Source of the DNA: an uncultured Myxococcales bacterium
GTDB lineage: Bacteria; Myxococcota_A; UBA9042; CAIXZC01
Reading direction: 5' to 3'
Assembly (NCBI GenBank): GCA_903895725.1
Contig: CAITUV010000039.1
Coordinates: 19,796-83,795, forward strand
DNA length: 64,000 bases
Positions 7,467 through 15,906 of this stretch are shown here, piece after piece. The translations under genes and the position numbers were made by a program. Position 1 is the first letter of the stretch. Each line of letters starts with the position of its first letter. The notes beneath the pieces are model-generated. The model made no database searches and was not told the DNA's origin. It saw only the letters and a list, made by a program, of their open reading frames with translations.

Positions 7467-8864
7467 TCACTCGGTCGGGGCAGCGACAAGCTTGTCGGTA
7501 ATGTTGCCCGAATTGTGGTTGTTTCCGCCAAAGCGGGGCCAGTACAGGTTGGCAGGTCCCGACGTCAGGCACTGCACAGCCTTGACCTGGTTGCTGTTCT
7601 TGTAAACCACACGGCCCTCTCCCAGAGCCACCGGCGAACCGGGCCACAGAAGCGCTCCCATGTCATCCTCGGGGGTTTCGAGCTTGAGGTGCCACACGCG
7701 CTCGCCGCCCGCGGACACCACGTATACCCAGTGGCGACCTGCCGAGAAGAAAATGAAGCCGTCGTCGGTTTGAAGCGGCTGTGCGATGTACTCGACGTTC
7801 TGCTCTTTCGGGAGGAAGTGGAAATTCTTCGCGCCCGTTTCCGCCGTGACCGAGAGCAGTCCTGCATTCACCGTGCCCAGCAGCAGCGTGCCCTGGATAC
7901 CCTGGGACAGAGAGACGACCCGTGTGTAGGTGGTGTAAACCGGCAGCCCCTCGGGTACCACCAGCTCGCCGTTGGGGTCCACTTCGAACAGCCGGCTCTC
8001 CTTGTAGTAGTCGACGTTGCGCTCAGTCCCGGCGACGAAGAGCACATGTGCCTCCTCGTCGAGCAGCAGGTTGCTCGTGATCTCGAACCCCTCCGGCAGC
8101 GGACGGGACCAGAGCTTGTCCCCTTTCTCCACGGCCATCGCCCGCAATGCGGTCCGGGTCGGGATGAGGAGAGTCTCCTGGCCGTAGAAATCGGCCGGCC
8201 CGATGACCGGCTGGATCCCCTCGAGGAAGTCGGGCAGCTTCTCCTGCCCTTCCATCTTCCAGGAAATGAAGGTGCCCAGCGTGCCGCGGTCCTCGATGTG
8301 GTAGACCGACCCGTTATCGGTCACGGCCATGACGTAGCCGCCCTCCGCAATCGCCACCGCCCCCGAGAGGTTGCCGTCCAGGGGCTGAAGGAAGCGGGCA
8401 ATGCCGTTCTTGCCCACGGCCAGCAGGCTCTGTGCGTTGGTCCCGACGTACAGCACCCCTTCGGCTCCGATCACCGGCGTGTAGAGCTCACCCGGGGAGG
8501 CAATGCCGCTCTGTGCATCGTCCTGCGGCCAGGTCCAAACCTTGTTGCCCGATTTGCCCAGGGCGTAGAGGTTCTGGGCACTGGCCGCATACAGGATGTC
8601 CCCCTTTCCGAGCGCAAGATGGGCCGTGCCGCCCGCGGTCCCGAGGGTGGCGGTCCAGAGCACATCGCAAAGAGCATTCTCTCCGGTATCCGGCTCAACC
8701 CTTCGGCCGTCCGGGAGAATGATCGTCTCGGGCTGCGCGTCCGGGTCGGGAGGAAGGTAGCCACCGTTGCCCGTGCAACCGACTGCGGCCGGGCCCAGTG
8801 CGGCGAGGAAGACCAGCCGCGCGAGAAGTCGACGGATTGCCTGAGCGTCCCGCATCCGCGTCAC
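7467..8864 (-). CDS. PQQ-like beta-propeller lipoprotein
   Basis: 465 residues. The GTG start at 8864 overlaps the stop of the upstream radical SAM gene as GTGA; an ATG three codons later is an alternative. The signal peptide ends in a lipobox (PAAVGC, Cys about residue 30). The rest is repeated blade sequence with PQQ/WD-like strands (VLWTATLGTAGGTAHLALG, LYAASAQNLYALGKSGNK, GVLYVGTNAQSLLAVGKNG, RVWHLKLETPEDDMG), ending YWPRFGGNNHNSG. Catalytic residues of quinoprotein dehydrogenases are not evident, so it is more likely a structural or binding propeller. Its operon position between a radical SAM enzyme and a methionine-synthesis enzyme does not explain an envelope protein. Confidence 0.8.
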   Translation of the reverse strand: MTRMRDAQAIRRLLARLVFLAALGPAAVGCTGNGGYLPPDPDAQPETIILPDGRRVEPDTGENALCDVLWTATLGTAGGTAHLALGKGDILYAASAQNLYALGKSGNKVWTWPQDDAQSGIASPGELYTPVIGAEGVLYVGTNAQSLLAVGKNGIARFLQPLDGNLSGAVAIAEGGYVMAVTDNGSVYHIEDRGTLGTFISWKMEGQEKLPDFLEGIQPVIGPADFYGQETLLIPTRTALRAMAVEKGDKLWSRPLPEGFEITSNLLLDEEAHVLFVAGTERNVDYYKESRLFEVDPNGELVVPEGLPVYTTYTRVVSLSQGIQGTLLLGTVNAGLLSVTAETGAKNFHFLPKEQNVEYIAQPLQTDDGFIFFSAGRHWVYVVSAGGERVWHLKLETPEDDMGALLWPGSPVALGEGRVVYKNSNQVKAVQCLTSGPANLYWPRFGGNNHNSGNITDKLVAAPTE

Positions 8865-10111
8865 TCCACGTAAGGATTGAAGTAGCCATGTCGAAGGCTC
8901 GGGAATCGTTCCCGAACCTGCTTCACGGTGGATGCCAGCCCGATGCCGCCTTCGCCCGGTCCGATGGCATCAAGATAGTAGTCGGGGTCGATGTTCAGGT
9001 TGCGCCACTGGATCATCTGGATGTCGAGCTCGGAGATGAGGTCGCAAAGAAGCGCGACTTCTGACTCACGGTCGGTCAGGCCGGGGAAGACGAGCAGGTT
9101 CAACGAGACGAAGCGGTTCTTTCGGCGTGCTCTTCGGATCGACTCCTTGACGTCCTGGAACGTGTAGCCCACGGGGCGGTGATAGCGGTCGTAGTTGCGA
9201 GGCTCCGGGCTGGAAAGGCTCACCCGGATGCTCGACAGTCCGACGTCCACGAGCTCCTCGACGGAGTCCGGGCGGGACGCGTTCGTGTTGAGATTGACGG
9301 TGTGTCCGGGATGGCGGGTGCGGATGAGGCGGACCGCCTCCACGAGCGTCCTGGCGCGGGTGAGCGGCTCTCCTTCGCACCCCTGTCCGAAGCTGCAGAT
9401 GGGGCGCTCCACCCGAGAGAAATGAAGGCCCGCGACCTCGGCAATTTCCGACGCGCTCGGGTGGAAGTCGATCCTCTCCTGCGTGACCGGAATCGACCCC
9501 TCCTGGAGCGAGATGCAGCCGACGCAACGGGAATTGCAGCTCGTCGCGGTCGGGAGGGGGCATTCCCAGCGCTTCAGGAAGAAGTTCTGAGCGGCCCGGC
9601 AGCCGTAGTCCAGTGCGCAGCGGCGAAGCTGGAGCATGAGGCGGTTGTTGGGGAAGCGGTGCAGGTCCCGCCCCACCCCTTGCGAAATGGCATTGGTGTC
9701 GAACAGGGCCGGATCCTGGCGTCGCTCCGGGTCGATGCGAAGCGCCGTGGTCCAGAAGACGCCGTCCGCCCATCCGACCGGTGCGTAGGCGAAGAGCGGG
9801 AGGATGGGAGAGTCCGGCAGCTTGCGGAAGGCCGGGTGAGTCAGCCTCAAGTAGGCAGGCGGAAGGAACACCGACACTGCGGTGAGACGGTCGTCGTCTC
9901 CGGCGAACTCGACCAGATGCCCCTTGCGGTCAAACCCGAGCGGCAAGCGACCCGGCAGCAGGAACACATCACCGCCCGGAGGCAGGGGTACCAGCTCTTC
10001 GGGGGCCGGCTCGCGGATCCGATAGCCGTCGAACACCGCCATGTTCAGTCGCGGATGGTCGAAGATCTGTCCGGTTGAATCGGCATAGGCCATGCGAGGA
10101 ATCGTCGCCAT
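8861..10111 (-). CDS. Radical SAM protein with internal CxxxCxxC
   Basis: 416 residues from ATG 10111, with ribosome site GGAGGTGGAG; the much longer frame upstream overlaps the recD2 region and lacks start signals. The cluster motif CNSRCVGC sits at about residues 193-200, preceded by FFLKRWECPLPTATS. Downstream are CSFGQGCEGEP (possible auxiliary Cys), VNLNTNASRP and SIRVSLSSPEPRNYDRYHRP, the SAM/barrel strands. The long N-terminal region before the cluster (about 190 residues: DGDVFLLPGRLPLGFDRKG-type beta sequence) is unusual for small activases. Substrate unknown; no SPASM-type seven-Cys tail and no obvious peptide substrate adjacent. It heads the operon with the propeller lipoprotein and MetH-MTHFR genes. 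Confidence 0.8.
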   Translation of the reverse strand: MATIPRMAYADSTGQIFDHPRLNMAVFDGYRIREPAPEELVPLPPGGDVFLLPGRLPLGFDRKGHLVEFAGDDDRLTAVSVFLPPAYLRLTHPAFRKLPDSPILPLFAYAPVGWADGVFWTTALRIDPERRQDPALFDTNAISQGVGRDLHRFPNNRLMLQLRRCALDYGCRAAQNFFLKRWECPLPTATSCNSRCVGCISLQEGSIPVTQERIDFHPSASEIAEVAGLHFSRVERPICSFGQGCEGEPLTRARTLVEAVRLIRTRHPGHTVNLNTNASRPDSVEELVDVGLSSIRVSLSSPEPRNYDRYHRPVGYTFQDVKESIRRARRKNRFVSLNLLVFPGLTDRESEVALLCDLISELDIQMIQWRNLNIDPDYYLDAIGPGEGGIGLASTVKQVRERFPSLRHGYFNPYVE

Positions 10112-10128
10112 CTCCACCTCCGGCAGGA

Positions 10129-10157
10129 AGACTACCACACTGCCCCGATTACGCCAA
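10129..10157 (-). promoter_or_regulatory. Candidate sigma70-like promoter for the radical SAM operon
   Basis: On the minus strand TTGGCG (10157-10152) and TAGTCT (10134-10129) are separated by 17 bases, about 20 bases before the ribosome site. The match is moderate. Confidence 0.35.
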
Positions 10158-10252
10158 CGTCGCGTGCGCACGATGCACGCAATTGCTTGCGGGCAAACAG
10201 GCCCCCGGCTTTGTGCTTGCGCGGGTGCGGGCTGCTGTGTCAAGCTGCGCCC

Positions 10253-12433
10253 ATGAGCGACGTGGTCACCGGCACCGGCCAGATCAAGCGGATCGTGTTC
10301 GTCAACCCGACCAACGGGTACACGGTGGCCCATTATGTTCCGGACGGGAGTGAAGCGGTGGACGTCGTGGTCGGCGTGATGCCGGCGGTCTCCGAGGGGG
10401 ACCTGGTCCGCATCGCCGGCCGCCGGGTGGTGGACCCGAAGTTCGGCCGCCAGATCCGACTCGACCGCATCGAGCCCATGCTGCCCCACTCCCAGGATGG
10501 GACCCGCCGGTGGCTCGGCTCCGGCGCCATCCCCGGAGTGGGACCGGTGACTGCCGAGCGGCTCGTCGAGTTCTTCGGGGACGACCTGCTCACCGTGCTC
10601 GATGTCTATCCCGAGCGCCTCATGGAGGTGCCGGGAATCGGCAAGAAGAAGGGGGAGGCCATTGCCCGGGCCTGGCACCAGAAGGTGACCTCCAGGCGAA
10701 TGCTCGTGGGCCTGTACGGTCTGGGGCTGGGCAACGCACTGTCGGGTCGCCTCGTGGCCCAGTACGGAGAGCACGCAGTCCGCGTCGCCAGCGAGAACCC
10801 GTACCGGCTGGCCCGGGAGGTCCGGGGCGTCGGGTTCCTCACCGCGGACCGGCTTGCTCAGACCCTGGGCATCGCCAAGAACGCTCCGATGCGCATCGAG
10901 GGCGGGATCCTCTACTACCTCGACCAACAGGGGGGCGAGGGGCACTGCTACGTCCCTCGGGACGTGGTCGTGACTCAGGGGGCCGAGTTCCTGGGCGTGG
11001 ACATCCTCGAGGTCGAAGCAGTGCTCAAGCGCATGCTCGAGGAGCGGGTCGTGGCCCTGGAGACCCGCTTCGGGTCGGATGACATCTACGCGCCCCGGCT
11101 GCTCCGGGCCGAGTACGACAGCGCACGGTTCGTCTCCCAGCTCCTTCGCACTCAGGAGGAGCGCCCGCATTCACGCCTGAAGCGAGCCCTCGAGCAGGGG
11201 ATCTCCTTCATTCGACTCGATCTCACGGAAGAGCAGGTCCAGGCCGTCTGGACCGCGCTCAGCAACCGCTGCACGATCATCACCGGCGGTCCGGGTACGG
11301 GAAAGACCACGGTGATCAAGGCGCTCATCTCGTCGCTTCGATACCTCAACGAGGAAGTGGCCCTGTGCGCCCCCACCGGTCGTGCGGCCAAGCGCATGAC
11401 CGAGACCACCGGCGTGGAAGCCAGGACCATCCATCGCCTCCTCGAGTACAACCCCGGCGAAGGGCGTTTCCAGCGCGATGCCGACCGTCCCATCGAGGCC
11501 ACTGCAATCATCGTCGATGAAGTGTCGATGATCGACGTCGAGCTTATGGCGGCTCTATTGGGGGCCCTGGCCCCCGGTACCCGCCTCGTGCTCGTGGGCG
11601 ACAAGGACCAGCTCGAATCGGTCGGCCCTGGTGCCGTGCTTCGCGACCTCATCGATGCCGGGAGCGTTCCCTGCATCCGCTTCACGCAGATTCATCGGCA
11701 GGCCGAAAAGAGCCTCATCGTGGTCAACTCGCACCGGGTGCTCAGAGGGGAGCAGTTGGCGGCCCAGACATCGGCCGGCAACTCCGACTTCTTCTTCATG
11801 GAGCGTGGGGACCCCGACGCCTGCGTCGAAACCCTCGTCGAGCTCGTACGTGACCGCATTCCGTCGAGGTTCCGGTTCGACCCGATTCGTGACGTCCAGG
11901 TGCTTGCACCGATGCACAAGGGAAGTCTCGGGGCTCAGAGCCTCAACGAGCGCCTCCAGAGGGAGCTCAATCCCAATGGACAGGAGCTCCGCAAGGGAGA
12001 CCGGATCTTCCGCCGCGGCGACCGCGTCATGCAGATCAAGAACAACTACGACAAGGAAGTGTTCAACGGCGACGTCGGGTTCGTGGACTCGGTTGCCATG
12101 GAGAGGCTGGCCGTGCTGATGGCGGACGGGCGTCGTGTGGTCTACGATGATTCGGACCTCGACGAGCTCGTGCTCGCCTATGCCGTGACCGTCCACAAGT
12201 CACAGGGGTCGGAGTATCCCGTCGTCGTGATGCCCGTGCACACGCAGCACTTCGTCATGCTGCGAAGAAACCTGCTGTACACGGCCATGACCCGAGGCAA
12301 GCGGCTGGTCGTGCTCGTCGGGACCCGCAGGGCCGCGGCTCTGGCCATCCGGAACGACCAGACCCGGCAGAGGTTCACCAGACTGGCGGAGCGAGTCCGG
12401 GAGTTTGCCCGCTACGGCTACACGAGAGGATAG
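10253..12433 (+). CDS. recD2: RecD2-type ATP-dependent DNA helicase
   Basis: 726 residues from ATG 10253 (MSDVVTGTGQIKRIVF); upstream in-frame codons are GC-rich filler without a ribosome site. Layout matches RecD2: an N-terminal OB-like region (FVNPTNGYTVAHYVP), helix-hairpin-helix motifs (GAIPGVGPVTAERLVEFFG, VPGIGKKKGEAIAR), then the SF1 core with Walker A GGPGTGKTTVIKAL at about 363, Walker B IIVDEVSMID at about 420, GDKDQLESVGPG, and the C-terminal VHKSQGSEYPVVVMP motif. RecD2 acts as a 5'-3' helicase outside RecBCD in DNA repair. No recB or recC is nearby. Three bases separate it from the RNB gene, so the two are probably co-transcribed. Confidence 0.93.
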   Translation: MSDVVTGTGQIKRIVFVNPTNGYTVAHYVPDGSEAVDVVVGVMPAVSEGDLVRIAGRRVVDPKFGRQIRLDRIEPMLPHSQDGTRRWLGSGAIPGVGPVTAERLVEFFGDDLLTVLDVYPERLMEVPGIGKKKGEAIARAWHQKVTSRRMLVGLYGLGLGNALSGRLVAQYGEHAVRVASENPYRLAREVRGVGFLTADRLAQTLGIAKNAPMRIEGGILYYLDQQGGEGHCYVPRDVVVTQGAEFLGVDILEVEAVLKRMLEERVVALETRFGSDDIYAPRLLRAEYDSARFVSQLLRTQEERPHSRLKRALEQGISFIRLDLTEEQVQAVWTALSNRCTIITGGPGTGKTTVIKALISSLRYLNEEVALCAPTGRAAKRMTETTGVEARTIHRLLEYNPGEGRFQRDADRPIEATAIIVDEVSMIDVELMAALLGALAPGTRLVLVGDKDQLESVGPGAVLRDLIDAGSVPCIRFTQIHRQAEKSLIVVNSHRVLRGEQLAAQTSAGNSDFFFMERGDPDACVETLVELVRDRIPSRFRFDPIRDVQVLAPMHKGSLGAQSLNERLQRELNPNGQELRKGDRIFRRGDRVMQIKNNYDKEVFNGDVGFVDSVAMERLAVLMADGRRVVYDDSDLDELVLAYAVTVHKSQGSEYPVVVMPVHTQHFVMLRRNLLYTAMTRGKRLVVLVGTRRAAALAIRNDQTRQRFTRLAERVREFARYGYTRG

Positions 12434-12436
12434 ACA

Positions 12437-14515
12437 TTGGCCGACACAGCAGGACGAGGAGTGTTCTACCGCCACGAGGGAGTGGGCGGTGCCGGATATG
12501 TGCTCGAGGACGGCAAGAAGGGCCTGCTCGTCCAGAAGGATGACGGCTCGCGTGACCGGATTCCCACGTCTGCAGTGCTGGTGCTGACGCGGCCGTTCCC
12601 GTCCTTGACCGCTGCCGCCCCCTACCTGGCCCGTGTTCGAGAAGAGAGCCGGGCGGTGGACCTGTCGACTGCCTGGGATTTGTTGCTCGAGTCGGGGCCG
12701 GCTCCGGTCACCGTCGATGCGCTGCTGGAGCTGTGCGGCGGCGGCGTTGCCGACGTCCATCGGGATGCCCTTCTCCTGGCACTCCACGACCCGGATTCGC
12801 TGTTCCGCCGCAAGGGAGATCTTTTCGAGCCCGTTTCCCGCAAGGTCCGTGAGGAGCGCGAGCTCCAAGCGCGCCGGACCCGAGAACGGCAGGCCGCCCT
12901 CGATGAGCGCATCCGCGAGTTCCGGACCCTTCTCGAACGAGCGAGCGGCCCGGCGGGCGCTGCACGCCCGGTCAACTCGGATGAACGACAGTCGAAACCA
13001 TCCACTTCACCCCTCCACGCAGGGGTCGGAGCCGGCGAGGTTCAGTCGGGCTTGTCCCCGGAAGGATCGGCTGTGCTGGCCGCGATTCGGCAATGTGCGC
13101 TCGACGGTCAACCCAACAGTGCGGCCTCTCCCGTCCTGTCCGCCCTGTTTCCGTCGGATACCCGCCCCTACCCCGTGGTGGCGTTCGACCTGATGGTCAA
13201 GCTGGGCATCTGGAGCGAGCACCAGGATCTCAACCTGCTGCGTCACGACATTCCCGTGAGCTTCCCGCCCGAGGCATTGGCCGAAGCGGAGTCGCTGGCC
13301 GCAGCGCTTCCCGGAATCTGCTCGTCCCGACCGCTCCTCGACATCGCAGCGGTGGCCATCGACGACCCCGACACGCAGGAGGTCGACGATGCCCTGGCCA
13401 TCGTCAAGACCGAGAGAGGCTACGACATCCACGTGCTGATCTGCGACGTGGCCTCCGCAGTTCCGGCCGACGGTGCGGTGGACCTGGAGGCCCGGCATCG
13501 GGCAACGACGGTTTACCATCCGCTGCAGAGGCTTCCGATGATTCCGGAGCGCCTCTCCCACGATGCAGCCAGCCTCGTGGTCGGCCGCCCTACCCTGGTC
13601 CTCGACCACGTGCTGCACCTCGACTCGGAGCTGAAGCTGTTCGACAGCTCGCTCCAGGTAGGCACTCTCGTCCTCGAGAGACGGATGACCTACCACGAGG
13701 TCGAGGCGCTCCTCGAACAGCCCAGCGGTGACTGGGGAGAGCGGGTAGGCCTTCTCTGGACGGCGGCAAGCCTGCTCATCGAGCAGCGTCAAAGGCAGGG
13801 GGCGGTGCAATTCTACCCTCCGGAGACCCGCTACCGGCTCATCGACGGCCGTATCGAGATCAAGCGGGTGGACACCACCATGAAGAGTCGCCGCCTGGTG
13901 GCCGAGTTCATGGTCGCCGCCGGTGCGGGAGTGGGCAGCCTTCTGGCCGACCGCAAGATCCCGGCCATCTACCGGATCCAGCCTGTTCCGGACGAAGACC
14001 TTGGGTGGACTGACGAGCGAGGCCGGGACCCGGTCTATATCTTCGAGGCCGTGCGCAAGCTGAAGAAGGCGGGCATCTCCCTTCAACCCGAGCGGCATTT
14101 CGGCCTGGGGGTCAAGGCCTACTGCCAGGTCACAAGCCCCTTGCGCCGCTACTCGGATCTCATCATGCAGCGGCAGCTCCACGCAGTGCTCACCACCGGG
14201 GTTACCCGTTACTCCGACGGCGAGCTGCTGGCCCAGATGTCGGTCGCGGACCAGACATCGGGAATCATCAAGCGCATCTGCGACGATGCCGAGGACTACT
14301 GGGCCCTGGCCTACCTTCAGCAGCATCCGGGGCTCCAGGTGCAGGCCGTCGTGCTCAGCACCGACCGACGGTCACCGCTCGTTCTCCTGACGGAATTCGA
14401 CGTCCAGGCCCGGTTCAATCCCCGGGGGCAGGTGAACGAGGGGCAGCGCCTCGCGCTGCAGGTCGTCCATGCCCAGCCCCGCACGGGAACGCTGGTGCTC
14501 AAGGAAGCGGAGTAG
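12437..14515 (+). CDS. RNase II/R-family exoribonuclease (RNB domain)
   Basis: 692 residues from TTG 12437, supported by AGAGGAT six bases upstream and the tight junction with recD2. The N-terminus (about 1-60, RGVFYRHEGVGGAGYVLEDG) looks like a small SH3/KOW-like domain rather than a cold-shock domain; a charged linker with ERARRTRERQ-type sequence follows. The RNB core has AIDDPDTQEVDDALAI (about 315-330) with the metal-binding Asp set, RLPMIPERLSHDAASL, and CQVTSPLRRYSDLIMQRQL near residue 565. The C-terminal S1 region is short. Such enzymes degrade RNA 3' to 5'. Classical RNase R is larger, so this is closer to the compact RNase II-like group. Confidence 0.88.
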   Translation: MADTAGRGVFYRHEGVGGAGYVLEDGKKGLLVQKDDGSRDRIPTSAVLVLTRPFPSLTAAAPYLARVREESRAVDLSTAWDLLLESGPAPVTVDALLELCGGGVADVHRDALLLALHDPDSLFRRKGDLFEPVSRKVREERELQARRTRERQAALDERIREFRTLLERASGPAGAARPVNSDERQSKPSTSPLHAGVGAGEVQSGLSPEGSAVLAAIRQCALDGQPNSAASPVLSALFPSDTRPYPVVAFDLMVKLGIWSEHQDLNLLRHDIPVSFPPEALAEAESLAAALPGICSSRPLLDIAAVAIDDPDTQEVDDALAIVKTERGYDIHVLICDVASAVPADGAVDLEARHRATTVYHPLQRLPMIPERLSHDAASLVVGRPTLVLDHVLHLDSELKLFDSSLQVGTLVLERRMTYHEVEALLEQPSGDWGERVGLLWTAASLLIEQRQRQGAVQFYPPETRYRLIDGRIEIKRVDTTMKSRRLVAEFMVAAGAGVGSLLADRKIPAIYRIQPVPDEDLGWTDERGRDPVYIFEAVRKLKKAGISLQPERHFGLGVKAYCQVTSPLRRYSDLIMQRQLHAVLTTGVTRYSDGELLAQMSVADQTSGIIKRICDDAEDYWALAYLQQHPGLQVQAVVLSTDRRSPLVLLTEFDVQARFNPRGQVNEGQRLALQVVHAQPRTGTLVLKEAE

Positions 14516-14643
14516 GAGCCTCAGGTTCCGGTTCGACTGTACTGTGCCGTGTCCAGAGCTCGCGTGTCCCCCCCTATTTGAGGGTGGCATCAGCCCGTGG
14601 TTCGGTCTAACTCCATAGGATGGAAGTCCGAAGGGAGGCAAGG

Positions 14644-15861
14644 ATGAACCATCGAACCTGGATTGCCCTGGCGGTGCTTGTCGGGGCGCTCGCTCCGAGC
14701 ACCATCGCAACCGCTCAGGAGGGCGGTCTCGATGCGATTCTGGCCAGGGTGTCGTCTGCCCAGACGGTCCCCGAAGGCCTTGACGCGTTCGGATACTATA
14801 ACCGTGCTGTCATGCTGGAGAAGAAGGGCGCCCGGGACGAGGCCATCTACTGCTTCCACCAGGCAAGCGAGCTCCTGGCCCCAGGCCACCCGTTGCGAAG
14901 GTACGCGCTGCAGAAGCTGCGGCGCCTCCTCGATGAGATTCCTCCTCAATCCGGGGCAGCGAGCAGAGAGGATCCGGGCGACGATGATGAGGCCGAAGAG
15001 CAAGTCGAAGAGGAGGATGAGGAGTACCGACCTGCAAAGGGCAGTCCCAAGCCTCGTGCGACCCGAGTGGACGATGAGGTCGAAGAGGACGAGGGAGAGA
15101 ATTACGAGGACGGCGACGAGGACGGCGAGACAGACGAGGAATATCGAGGTGCGAAGGCTAAGCCCAGACCGCGAATCACTCACACAGCGGAAATGGACGA
15201 CGAGGATGGCGACGAAGACGGCGAAGAAGACGCTGACGAGGGCGCTGACGAGGATGGCGACAAAGGTGATTCAGAAGACGGGGAGGAGAACAACCCAGAC
15301 GACGAAGGAGAGGCCGCCGCACGAGAAGAGGGCGAGGGAATCGGAGTTTCCTTCATTGCCGCACGAGGCGAGAGCTACCGTGTCAGATCCTCCGCCTCCG
15401 GAGAGAGCTGCAGAGCCCCCTGTACCCTGGCATCAGCCGAGGGCACAGACTATGTGACGGTTACGGGCGATCGGGACTTTGGTCGGAGCATCGGGGTCGG
15501 CCCCAGAGGGGCGACCTACGAGATCCGCGGAAGAAGCGCTCCGCTCATCATTCTCGGGTCGGTGACTGCCGGCGTTGGCGCCGTCGCCGTAATCGTCGGT
15601 GCGGCGACCTACGAGAAGGACACCTACATCCACACAAACTCGGTCACTCAAGAGGTGGAGTGGGAGCGCCACAGCCGAACGCTGAACTACGTGGCTTTCG
15701 GCGTTGGAGGAACGGCGGTCATTGCCGGCACTGTGCTGGCGATCATCGGAGGTGTCCGTGGCAACCTGGTCGAGGTCGATGACCAGGCGGCCGAGGATGC
15801 CGATGTCGGCATCGCTCCTTTGCCGGGCGGGGGGCTGGTGCAGGTCGGGGCACATTTCTAG
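14644..15861 (+). CDS. Acidic two-TM envelope protein related to the PEGA group
   Basis: 405 residues from ATG 14644 (AGGGAGGCAAGG upstream; an ATG 24 bases earlier lacks a ribosome site). Signal peptide about 1-26 (STIATAQ). A short helical region with ALQKLRRLLDEIP could be TPR-like (YYNRAVMLEKKGARDEAIYC is TPR-typical). Residues about 115-235 are almost pure Asp/Glu with Lys-Pro-Arg islands (GAKAKPRPRIT), so disordered and possibly cation binding. Then a beta segment with a Cys pair (GESCRAPCTLAS) and two hydrophobic stretches (LIILGSVTAGVGAVAVIVG and YVAFGVGGTAVIAGTVLAIIGG) framing a short loop, as in the two PEGA neighbours. Probably an operon with the next gene (45 bp gap). Confidence 0.75.
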   Translation: MNHRTWIALAVLVGALAPSTIATAQEGGLDAILARVSSAQTVPEGLDAFGYYNRAVMLEKKGARDEAIYCFHQASELLAPGHPLRRYALQKLRRLLDEIPPQSGAASREDPGDDDEAEEQVEEEDEEYRPAKGSPKPRATRVDDEVEEDEGENYEDGDEDGETDEEYRGAKAKPRPRITHTAEMDDEDGDEDGEEDADEGADEDGDKGDSEDGEENNPDDEGEAAAREEGEGIGVSFIAARGESYRVRSSASGESCRAPCTLASAEGTDYVTVTGDRDFGRSIGVGPRGATYEIRGRSAPLIILGSVTAGVGAVAVIVGAATYEKDTYIHTNSVTQEVEWERHSRTLNYVAFGVGGTAVIAGTVLAIIGGVRGNLVEVDDQAAEDADVGIAPLPGGGLVQVGAHF

Positions 15862-15906
15862 GCACGAGGCGAGTGTGTTGCCTGCCGTTCAGCAAGGAGA
15901 CGGAGC

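Noticed and set aside
8861..11170. 769-codon start for the radical SAM gene
   Set aside because: The extra N-terminus is antisense to recD2; the ATG at 10111 has a clear ribosome site.
14571..14585. Shared ATTTGAGGG string at 14.57 kb and 18.67 kb as a common regulatory site
   Set aside because: Only about a dozen bases match and the second copy has no gene in the right orientation.
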